Below the pieces are notes generated by a model. The model ran no database searches and was not told the DNA's origin. It saw only the letters and a list, made by a program, of their open reading frames with translations. DNA of 13,668 nucleotides, taken from positions 354-14,021 of the forward strand of contig JAJZTV010000030.1 of NCBI GenBank assembly GCA_021847385.1, read 5' to 3'. The position numbers and the translations under genes are program-made. This DNA is from Pseudomonadota bacterium. GTDB lineage: Bacteria; Pseudomonadota; Gammaproteobacteria; Burkholderiales; Thiobacillaceae. This document shows, piece by piece, positions 1-6,184 of this stretch. How positions within the stretch are numbered: position 1 is the first letter of the stretch; every line of letters begins with the position of its first letter.

Positions 1-232
1 GCACGGTTTGCCGGCCGGAGATGATGGTGTTGTTGTTGACGCCGGTGCTGGTCACATCGGTGGCGATGATCGCCTCGTACATGAACGATTCGGTCGCGCC
101 GGCCGAGCCGGTGAGTACCTGCCAGGCGTGGATCATGTAGTTGCGCTGCGGGTTCTGCGGTTTCAGGAAGACCAGGACGGTCTTGCCCTGCATGTCTTCC
201 ACGTCCATGGTGACGTTGAACTGGGTAGCCAT
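1..232 (-). CDS. Small hypothetical protein, N-terminal part only (runs off the window)
   Basis: The first 77 codons of a minus-strand gene are present; the rest lies beyond position 1. The ATG at 232-230 is preceded by AAGGAG six bases upstream, a good ribosome binding site. The protein begins MATQFNVTMDVEDMQGKTVL and alternates hydrophobic and polar residues, which suggests beta strands. No signal peptide, transmembrane segment or known motif is visible, and I do not recognise the family. It is the last visible member of the cluster that begins with the ECF sigma factor. A terminator hairpin (271-317) separates it from the APTP-repeat gene, so it may have its own promoter or depend on readthrough. 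By position it could be another structural or secreted component, but that is inference only. Confidence 0.8.
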   Translation of the reverse strand, partial: MATQFNVTMDVEDMQGKTVLVFLKPQNPQRNYMIHAWQVLTGSAGATESFMYEAIIATDVTSTGVNNNTIISGRQTV

Positions 233-270
233 TGTTTACTCCTTGGTTGAATGTATTCTGGACTCTTGAG

Positions 271-317
271 AAAAATCCGGCGCAGGGAGCCGAGTCCGCG
301 ATCTCTCCCGGCGCCGG
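271..317 (-). terminator. Rho-independent terminator after the APTP-repeat gene
   Basis: Read on the minus strand, CCGGCGC G GGGAG (317-305) pairs with CTCCC T GCGCCGG (289-277): 7 bp plus 5 bp around one mismatch (bases 310 and 284), with a loop of about 15 bases. The run ATTTTT (276-271) follows at once. It lies 17 bases past the stop codon of the APTP-repeat gene. The 12-base palindrome at 307-318 is part of one arm. This is a textbook intrinsic terminator, although it lies between two genes on the same strand. Confidence 0.8.
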
Positions 318-333
318 GTAAAACAAGATGCCT

Positions 334-1212
334 TTAGCCTTGAGTCAGTGCATTGGGCTGGTCGAAGCTGTAGCCGAGTGCGCCCGTCGTATCGTTGGCT
401 TGCAGGACGACGCCGACCTTGGTGACATAACTTGGCGGCTGATAGGTCGTCGTTGTCGGCGGGATCTCGGACGGCGCGTAGGTCTGCGTCCGTTTGCCGG
501 CGGCGACCGGCATAAACATCAGCGTGCCGTTGCCGGGCTGGAAGAAGGCGCTGGTATCGGGGCCGATATTCTGGGTGGTGCCGATTTTCAGGCCCTCGGC
601 GATGTTCAGCCCGCTGAGATACCAGTCGATATCCAGGGTATAGGGGTCGACCGATGGCGTCGGCGTGATGATTTCGACATAAGCATGGCCGTTCGGGCGA
701 TAGACCACGGCCTGGATGTCGCTCTCGCCGACCACCACCATATAACTGGTGCCGGGATAGACCGGTATGTGCCTGCTCTGGATGGTCCCACCCGATGTGG
801 CCTTCTTGATCACGACGGATAGGACGTCGTTGTAGGTGAACAGCTCTTCGGCACCGAACGAAGGGTTGAGGAATTGCCATGGGCAATAGACGAAGCTGGC
901 CGTAGGCGTCGGTGCAGGCGTCGGTGCAGGTGTCGGCGCAGGTGTCGGCGCAGGTGTCGGCGCAGGCGTCGGTGCAGGCGTCGGTGCAGGCGTCGGTGCA
1001 GGCGTCGGTGCAGGCGTCGGTGCAGGCGTCGGCGCAGGTGTCGGTGCAGGTGTCGGCGCCGGTGTCGGCGCAGGTGTCGGCGCAGGTGTCGGTGCAGGTG
1101 TCGGTGCAGAGGTACCGCAGGGACTGGTCGGTTTGTTATCCAAGAGGTTTTTTACCAGTACCGCGGTTGCCGTGTTCGCGTTGATGTTGGCCAGCGTGTA
1201 GTTCATCCCCAT
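334..1212 (-). CDS. Hypothetical protein with 17 APTP repeats joining two unassigned domains
   Basis: The product has about 292 residues. A short N-terminal region (about 1-35) is followed by 17 perfect Ala-Pro-Thr-Pro repeats (about 36-103) and a C-terminal domain of about 190 residues that looks rich in beta strands and is unlike any family I know. Pro-Thr-rich tracts usually act as stiff, extended, protease-resistant linkers and are common O-glycosylation targets in secreted proteins. No signal peptide or membrane segment is seen. Start choice: ATG codons lie at 1218, 1212 and 1206. The site AAAGGG (1224-1219) touches the first but sits six bases before the second, so 1212 is preferred. 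It follows the tail-collar gene by 112 bases and ends at a strong terminator. A role as a displayed or structural part of the cluster is inference. Confidence 0.85.
   Translation of the reverse strand: MGMNYTLANINANTATAVLVKNLLDNKPTSPCGTSAPTPAPTPAPTPAPTPAPTPAPTPAPTPAPTPAPTPAPTPAPTPAPTPAPTPAPTPAPTPAPTPAPTPTASFVYCPWQFLNPSFGAEELFTYNDVLSVVIKKATSGGTIQSRHIPVYPGTSYMVVVGESDIQAVVYRPNGHAYVEIITPTPSVDPYTLDIDWYLSGLNIAEGLKIGTTQNIGPDTSAFFQPGNGTLMFMPVAAGKRTQTYAPSEIPPTTTTYQPPSYVTKVGVVLQANDTTGALGYSFDQPNALTQG
905..1108 (-). repeat. 17 tandem copies of a 12-base unit coding for APTP
   Basis: Seventeen consecutive units fit the plus-strand pattern GGYGTCGGYGCR. One (unit 13) ends in C instead of the purine. All differences fall on third codon positions of the minus-strand reading frame: Thr ACG/ACA, Ala GCA/GCG, Pro CCT/CCG. 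The protein repeat is therefore perfect while the DNA repeat is not. The array is 204 bases long and in frame, so gain or loss of a unit would change the linker by four residues without a frameshift. Confidence 0.95.
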
Positions 1213-1218
1213 TGTCAT

Positions 1219-1224
1219 CCCTTT
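1219..1224 (-). promoter_or_regulatory. Ribosome binding site that decides the start of the APTP-repeat gene
   Basis: AAAGGG on the minus strand touches the ATG at 1218 but is spaced six bases from the ATG at 1212. This favours the second Met as the true start. Confidence 0.6.
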
Positions 1225-1308
1225 CGTATGCTTGTTCGGCGTGGCTTCCGTTCACGCTCATCATGATTTGCTCAATACCGATAAGACGCAGTTGGGCAGG
1301 CGCGCGTG

Positions 1309-1334
1309 AAAAAATCGGATCGGTTCAGAAACCG
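1309..1334 (-). terminator. Possible weak terminator after the tail-collar gene
   Basis: On the minus strand CGGTT (1334-1330) pairs with AACCG (1325-1321) around a four-base loop that includes part of the stop codon of the collar gene. Six bases later comes a run of six T (1314-1309). The stem is only 5 bp and the T run is displaced, so this is marginal. If real, it would only partly stop transcription into the APTP-repeat gene. Confidence 0.3.
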
Positions 1335-2002
1335 AAGTCATCGACGCGGTCGATGAGGCCGTCCAGCGGCGAACCGAACAGCCGTGGCCGGTGGCTGTAC
1401 TTGATGATGAAATTGACGTAAACGTTTTTGGCGCGCGTCTCCGGGGCTTGGCGAATGGTGATGGTCGGCGTGTAGCCGGACGGCATCACGGCACCGTCGG
1501 TTTGCGCTTCGGGTATCGCGTAATCGCTGAATGCGCCGCTGCCCGTGTAGCCCAGCGGCTTGAGTGCAACGGCTTTTTGGTAGAGGTGATCGTGGGCCTG
1601 GAACGCGTCTTGTTCGACCGAGCCCACCTGGTTGCCGCTCCAGCCCCCGCTACCCGACGCTGTGCGGTCCGTGGCATTCGGGTCGCGTGGCAGATTGTCC
1701 GGACCCTGGGCATCGAGATTGACGCCCCGCAGAAAATAGCCGCGGTAGTCCGGCAGCATGAATTTGCCAGGACTGGCTTGGCCATAGATAAAACCGATCG
1801 CGCGGAACAAGTCGGGATATTGCGCGACCAGCACCGTCCTGCCGTCGCAGACCAGCCAGCCATGTTGTTCCAAATACAGGTTGTAGGCCTTCGAGTCGTA
1901 TTGAGGATAGGGGCTCGCGCCATTCGGATTGTTCGGATTGTCGGTCGGGCCGGCATAAGGGATGACGGCGCCGATGGGCAGCGCATTAGGCAGCATCGTC
2001 AT
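1325..2002 (-). CDS. Phage tail collar domain protein
   Basis: The product has 225 residues. Near the N-terminus, LPIGAVIPYAG, then GWLVCDGRTV, YPDLFRAIGFIYG and FMLPDYRGYFLRG follow the pattern of the phage tail collar domain: G-x-I-x-x-x-A-G, G-W-L-x-C-D-G, YPxLF, YG, LPDxRGxFxxG. The C-terminus (TRAKNVYVNFIIKY) matches the usual tail of stand-alone collar proteins. Such domains occur in tail-fibre tips and in bacterial secreted or surface proteins related to microcystin-dependent protein. The ATG at 2002 has GGAGG nine bases upstream and lies inside the end of the giant gene (17-base overlap), so translation is probably coupled. No signal peptide is seen. A role as fibre or receptor-binding piece is inferred from the family. 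No phage head or packaging genes are nearby. Confidence 0.9.
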   Translation of the reverse strand: MTMLPNALPIGAVIPYAGPTDNPNNPNGASPYPQYDSKAYNLYLEQHGWLVCDGRTVLVAQYPDLFRAIGFIYGQASPGKFMLPDYRGYFLRGVNLDAQGPDNLPRDPNATDRTASGSGGWSGNQVGSVEQDAFQAHDHLYQKAVALKPLGYTGSGAFSDYAIPEAQTDGAVMPSGYTPTITIRQAPETRAKNVYVNFIIKYSHRPRLFGSPLDGLIDRVDDFGF

Positions 2003-5000
2003 ACTTTTCTGCCTCCATGCCGAGGTCGGCCTCGGCCCCGGGCAATTTGCCGTCTTGCCTGAGCATCAACATCGAGGTGGCGACCTCGACCTCCCAACTC
2101 ACGGCCGTGTCGAGCGGAATCGGCTTGTACACCAGCGATTTCAATTCGTTGGCCAGCCACAGGTCGTGCTCGAATACCGGGCAGAGTTCGGGCTCGCCGA
2201 ACCAGAAGAAGCCGACCGAGGTCAGGTAGAACAGCATCGGCAGGACGTAGGCCGGGCCGACCGGCAACAGCAGCTTGGCCGAGCCGGCCTGCAGGAACTC
2301 ATGGAAGCCGTCGTCGCGGCCGACGGTCTGGGCCATGTTCAGCCAATCGGTCGGTGTGCCGGAGGGGTAGCGGCCGAAATAGCTGAAGCTCATTTCCGGC
2401 CACTCGATGGCCTGGCGGAAGAATGGGATCAGGTCGAACTCGACTTGATCCGGGCTGAGCGGGGGCGGCGATACACTGGTGTCGAGCGCAAGGAATGGTG
2501 CGATCAGTGCTTGGATCGCACCCTGGCGCAGCTCGGTGCGCTCGGTTTCGCGTCGGCCGTCGCGGCCAGGGCGCATGAATTCCTCGGCAAGCCGGCCCAT
2601 GACCAGATTGGTCTCCTCTTTGCATCGCCGATAGGCCGCCATGATCGCCGTGTAGGTGTCGATCTGCCATTGCCGGAACAAGGGCGAATCGTCCGGACAT
2701 TGGCAGGCCAGGCTGACGTTCACGGCATAGCCTAGGCCGCTTGCCACCACGCTGACCGGCACCATGCCGTCGGTGGCCTGCACCGTGGCGATGGCCTTGC
2801 TGCCTGGGTTGGGGTCGCTCGTGGTGTCGATCTTTTGCGCGGCATCGCCGATCAATACGTCGAGGGTCGGTGTCGGTGGCGTGCCGCTTGCCCCCGGGTT
2901 GCTCGGCGGCGTGGCCCAGGCATAGGCAATGTTGGCGCTGGCGGCGAGATAGCCGTCCGGCACGGCCAGGGCCGTGATCGGGTGTGGCGGATCGCTGCTC
3001 AGGTTGGCGTTGACGATGCGCTGTTTCGGCGGGGGCGGCCGCACGTCCGCCCCATACAGGCCGGCGAGTTTCAAGTAGTTGTCGCGCGTGATGTCGTTGG
3101 CCGAGTTGACCGCGGCGACACCGTTGGCCGCCTCCCATGGCGGCACCGGCACGTTGAGGTTGATGCCGTGCAGCGCGTTGCTGCGTTGCAGGAAATTCGC
3201 CGACGGGTTGCTTAGCGTGCATTCCAGGATCAGCCGGCTGCCGACGTGTTCGAGGTGCGCGACGTGGATCTCGTCGATCCAGTGGTAGAGGCCGATCAGG
3301 GGGCCGTTGCCGTTTTCGTTCTGGAACCGGCGTTGCTTTTGCTCGCTGAACTCCTCCAGCGTGCGCTGTCGACGCACGCTGCCGATGCGTCGAGCCATGC
3401 GGCTGGCGGCGCGGTCGAGCAGGCTGCGGGCATAGCCGGCGGCCTGGTCGCTCAGCGTCGCCGGCCCATCCAGCGTATCGGTCCAGCCGCCGCTGACCTC
3501 GACCGACAGGCCATCGCTGCCGTATTGCTTTTTCAGGCTGTCGAATTCGCGTTTCAGGTCGTTGATCGGGCTGCTGGCGCTGGACTCCGCTTGGTTGGCG
3601 CGGCCGTCGTACTCGGTCCGGCGTTGGTCGTTGTCGTGGCTGGATTGGCTGTCGCTCTGTTGCGATTCGGTTTGCCGGCTGTGCCGCTGCGTCTCTTCCT
3701 TGGTCTCGCCGCGCATCACGTTTTCGATATGGGCGAGTTCGCCCAGGCGATAGCGCTTAAGCCGTTGCCGGATGATCTTGATGTCGGCATAGCCGAGCGG
3801 GCCGATGCCGGTGGCGGCCACCGGGGGCTGCGGCAGCGGTAGGATGTTGGCCGGCAGCAGCGCATTTGCTTGTAAGACCTCGCGCAGATGGTGGGGCGAT
3901 GGCAGGTGGCTGGGCACGGGTGTCTGGCTTTGTGCGTTCAGCCAGGCCGCGGCGTGGCAGACCGTCAGGGCGCGGATGAGCGCGGCCTCGTGATGGCCGA
4001 GCCGGGTGCCAAGAATGATCAGCGCGATCAGGCTATCTTGCAGGCGGGCCAATCCGGTCGCGTAGTTCGGGTCTTGCAGGAAGGTGGCCACCGGCTGGCC
4101 TAGCAGGGCCTCCAACGCTGTGTTCAATTCCTCCGGTGTGGCGGGGTGCAAGGCCAGAAAGGCCCGCACCGGCGGGCCATGCAGCCGGCCCATGGCCCCT
4201 GGCAGGTCGGCGATGCGGGTGACGAACTGGCCGGGATAGGTCTTGGAATTCGGCGAGACGAAGTCCTGGGCCTCGGCCACCATGCCTGCACGATTGGCCG
4301 CTGCCTGTAAGGTGGCCAATTGTTGTTGGAATGAGGAATCATTGTTCGATAGATCGAAGAAGCGGCGCGCCAACTGATTCGGGCCGGGCGGCTGCAAGGC
4401 ACGCGGATAGGTGAACGATGCAAAGGTGCGCGGCGGACCGAGTACCAGGGTGTTGCCCGGCTGATCGCCGATGCCTGGCTCGGGTTTCGGCCGAGGCGGA
4501 ATCGGGGTGTCGCCGGCCAAGGTGGCTAGCTTGACGTGCTGCCCGGGCGATTGGGCCTGACTCAAGGTGGCGTCGACGACGATGCGGCCGTCCGGGAGGA
4601 ATCGTTGGGTGAAACGGATTTCGGCATAGCGGCCGTCTTGCCGGATGGCCTGGCTCCATTCCGGTTGCTGTGGGGTCAGTGTCGAGCGGCCGATCGGGGC
4701 GCCGCTGGCCGTATCTAGCCGGAGTTCGATTTTTTGGCAGGCATCCTGCGAGCCGGTGACGGTCCAATTCACCTTGAGCCAATTGCCGCTGCCGAGAAAG
4801 CTGCTGCCATGCGTCGGCGGTACGTGGTCGCAGGCACGACAGACGCGCCAGGTACATAGCGTCGTGACCTGATCGACCAGGCCGCCGTTATGGCAATCGA
4901 TCGATAGGATGGTGTCGCGCCCATCCGAGGCGAGCTTCACGTGGCCCCAGGCGCTTTCGCCTTCGCTGTGCAAGTCGAAGTCTTGTCTGGGCGCGTCATC

Positions 5001-5162
5001 GGACAGTTCGAGCACATCGCCGGCCGAGCCGAGTTGCAGGTTGCAGCGGACGTGCCAGCCTGACGATGGCAACCGTGTGGCCAGCCACTCGATTTGCAGG
5101 TTGCCGATGGTGTCCGTCCCCTGGCGAGTTCTATCCAGGCTTGCCGTATTTGCGTCGCTCAT
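1986..5162 (-). CDS. Giant uncharacterised protein (about 1058 residues) of the sigma-factor-led cluster
   Basis: No confident family can be named. Residues about 1-230 look beta-rich and contain a Cys cluster (LCTWRVCRACDH, near 105). Pro-rich linkers near 240-270 lead into a mainly helical middle. Near residue 476 is the motif LGELAHIENVMRGE, followed by a charged, Gln/Ser-rich, probably helical stretch to about 560. The C-terminal third holds an aromatic-rich block (FFRQAIEWPEMSFSYF, then W, FHEFLQAG, LLLPVGPAY) near 915-985 that looks like a conserved core. No signal peptide or transmembrane helix is seen. The ATG at 5162 has AGAGAAG upstream. A GTG at 5204 overlapping the sigma-factor stop as GTGA would add 14 residues but lacks a ribosome binding site. 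I recall, without being able to check, similar motifs in other very large unannotated bacterial proteins. A structural or exported role is inferred from the collar gene it overlaps. Confidence 0.88.
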   Translation of the reverse strand: MSDANTASLDRTRQGTDTIGNLQIEWLATRLPSSGWHVRCNLQLGSAGDVLELSDDAPRQDFDLHSEGESAWGHVKLASDGRDTILSIDCHNGGLVDQVTTLCTWRVCRACDHVPPTHGSSFLGSGNWLKVNWTVTGSQDACQKIELRLDTASGAPIGRSTLTPQQPEWSQAIRQDGRYAEIRFTQRFLPDGRIVVDATLSQAQSPGQHVKLATLAGDTPIPPRPKPEPGIGDQPGNTLVLGPPRTFASFTYPRALQPPGPNQLARRFFDLSNNDSSFQQQLATLQAAANRAGMVAEAQDFVSPNSKTYPGQFVTRIADLPGAMGRLHGPPVRAFLALHPATPEELNTALEALLGQPVATFLQDPNYATGLARLQDSLIALIILGTRLGHHEAALIRALTVCHAAAWLNAQSQTPVPSHLPSPHHLREVLQANALLPANILPLPQPPVAATGIGPLGYADIKIIRQRLKRYRLGELAHIENVMRGETKEETQRHSRQTESQQSDSQSSHDNDQRRTEYDGRANQAESSASSPINDLKREFDSLKKQYGSDGLSVEVSGGWTDTLDGPATLSDQAAGYARSLLDRAASRMARRIGSVRRQRTLEEFSEQKQRRFQNENGNGPLIGLYHWIDEIHVAHLEHVGSRLILECTLSNPSANFLQRSNALHGINLNVPVPPWEAANGVAAVNSANDITRDNYLKLAGLYGADVRPPPPKQRIVNANLSSDPPHPITALAVPDGYLAASANIAYAWATPPSNPGASGTPPTPTLDVLIGDAAQKIDTTSDPNPGSKAIATVQATDGMVPVSVVASGLGYAVNVSLACQCPDDSPLFRQWQIDTYTAIMAAYRRCKEETNLVMGRLAEEFMRPGRDGRRETERTELRQGAIQALIAPFLALDTSVSPPPLSPDQVEFDLIPFFRQAIEWPEMSFSYFGRYPSGTPTDWLNMAQTVGRDDGFHEFLQAGSAKLLLPVGPAYVLPMLFYLTSVGFFWFGEPELCPVFEHDLWLANELKSLVYKPIPLDTAVSWEVEVATSMLMLRQDGKLPGAEADLGMEAEKYDDAA

Positions 5163-5200
5163 GATGTCTTCTCTGCTGGCATGGTGATGAGTCGCCTGCC

Positions 5201-5863
5201 TCACCGGCTGTCCAAGTGGGCGTGTCGTTCGTTATGGCCATCGAGATAGCTGCGCAGATAGGCCGCTAGAATTTTTCTGGCTTCTTGGATGCGTTTGCGT
5301 GCGTTGGCTTGGCTGATGGCCAAATCGGCCGCGATCTCTTCATAGGGGGCGCCCTCGTAGAAGCGCAGATGCGCAGCTCGGCGCAATCGGTCCGGCAGTA
5401 ATTCGAAGGCCGCTCGGATGTGACGATCCAACTCGTCGTTCAGAAATTCCTGCTCCGGTGAAGGAGCCTGATGGCCGACGGTTTCGTAGAGATAGCTGAG
5501 GCTGTCGTCGCGCCGCTCTTGGGCTTGGCGTTCGCGCTGGTCGTCGATGAATTGGTTATACGCGATCCGGTTGAGCCAGCCCCCGACATGGCGGATATGG
5601 CGCAAGCGGCCTGGTTGCTCGGTGCAGACCTTGAGCATGACCTGGCTGAACAGATCGTTCGCGTCATCGCGATTGCCGCGCAGCAATATACGGCAGCGCC
5701 CCCGGAGAAATCCTTGATACTGCAGCATCAGGGTGTGCGCACTATGCTCAGCGTCGACACCGTTGGCATCCTCTTCCGGGCGGTTGGGCATGCCGGGGTG
5801 ATTGGGTTGAAAATGCTCTTCATGGCAGCACTGGGCTGGGCTGCTGAAGCCGTCGATTTCCAT
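5201..5863 (-). CDS. ECF-family RNA polymerase sigma factor
   Basis: The product has 220 residues. Region 2 spans about 45-112 (YQGFLRGRCRILL, NRDDANDLFSQVMLKV, then GGWLNRIAYNQFIDDQRER), for core-polymerase and -10 binding. Region 4 spans about 155-203 (LLPDRLRRAAHLRFYEGAPY, EEIAADLAISQANARKRIQEA), a helix-turn-helix for -35 recognition. No region 3 lies between them, which is typical of ECF (sigma-70 group 4) factors. The start at 5863 is chosen because GGGAGG lies five bases upstream; ATG codons at 5884 and 5941 have no such site. About 44 residues precede region 2, with two Cys and several His (QCCHEEHFQPNHPG), which is long for this family. The giant gene begins 38 bases downstream, so the factor probably directs expression of the cluster and perhaps itself. 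No anti-sigma gene lies beside it. Confidence 0.93.
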   Translation of the reverse strand: MEIDGFSSPAQCCHEEHFQPNHPGMPNRPEEDANGVDAEHSAHTLMLQYQGFLRGRCRILLRGNRDDANDLFSQVMLKVCTEQPGRLRHIRHVGGWLNRIAYNQFIDDQRERQAQERRDDSLSYLYETVGHQAPSPEQEFLNDELDRHIRAAFELLPDRLRRAAHLRFYEGAPYEEIAADLAISQANARKRIQEARKILAAYLRSYLDGHNERHAHLDSR

Positions 5864-5868
5864 TTTTA

Positions 5869-5874
5869 CCTCCC
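5869..5874 (-). promoter_or_regulatory. Ribosome binding site that decides the sigma-factor start
   Basis: GGGAGG on the minus strand lies five bases before the ATG at 5863. Upstream in-frame ATG codons at 5884 and 5941 have nothing comparable, so the shorter 220-residue protein is preferred. Confidence 0.75.
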
Positions 5875-6184
5875 GCCTTGTCATGGCTGTTCCGTTGGCT
5901 TGTTCGGAATGAAAAGCCACGTGGTTCCTTGCGCCGGCCAAGGAGGCGTTCGATAGGAGACATGCAGTGGGAGTAGGCGATACCCAGGCTTTGCCCGGAT
6001 CGCGACACGCTCTGGCCTTAGCCGAGTCGTTTTTTTAGATCGCCCTTCCCATCCTCCAGTGTTTTTTCATTCCTGGCTGAAAGACGGGAAATTTATGTGT
6101 TTGTGAAATTAAAAATAGGCCGGGCCGGCTGGCCCGATAGGGATCGGGTTTTTCGGCCCATATGGCGGTATTGAGCGAGCCGGA
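5875..6184 (-). other. Gene-free stretch between the propeller operon and the sigma-factor gene
   Basis: About 310 bases with no credible gene; the short frames here are shadows of the sigma-factor start. It is poorer in GC than its surroundings and holds T runs on the plus strand (6031-6037 and 6062-6067). The end near 6111-6153 holds hairpins. The rest should contain the promoter of the sigma-factor operon. I see no convincing sigma-70 -35/-10 pair. A GGAACC (minus strand, 5928-5923) resembles the -35 element of ECF promoters, but the spacing to a -10 candidate is short. Confidence 0.6.
6111..6148 (-). terminator. Probable terminator of the HD-GYP/thioredoxin/propeller operon
   Basis: On the minus strand CGGGCC (6136-6131) pairs with GGCCCG (6126-6121) across a four-base loop, and TATTTTT (6117-6111) follows after three bases. 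It lies about 50 bases past the propeller stop codon. A second hairpin (CCCGAT/ATCGGG, 6148-6143 with 6138-6133) shares bases with the first, so the two cannot form together. The second is followed by TTTTT on the plus strand (6149-6153), so the element may act in both directions. Confidence 0.55.

Noticed and set aside
905..1108. Short regular repeats resembling a CRISPR array
   Set aside because: The unit is 12 bases with no spacers and lies in frame inside a gene; it is a coding repeat.
1213..1265. Short minus-strand frame starting ATGATGAGC
   Set aside because: It runs into the start of the APTP-repeat gene in another frame, has no clear ribosome binding site and encodes no recognisable peptide.
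874..1266. Plus-strand reading frames full of Arg/Cys or Val-Gln-Ala-Ser repeats across the APTP array
   Set aside because: They are antisense shadows of the 12-base repeat, with no ribosome binding site and unnatural composition.
1..5863. Simple prophage
   Set aside because: Only the collar domain is phage-like. No head, packaging, lysis or integration genes and no attachment-site repeats are visible in the window.
5902..5928. ECF-type promoter (GGAACC with TCCGA) before the sigma-factor gene
   Set aside because: The spacing is two or three bases shorter than usual and the -10 match is poor. It is kept only as part of the shared-motif observation.
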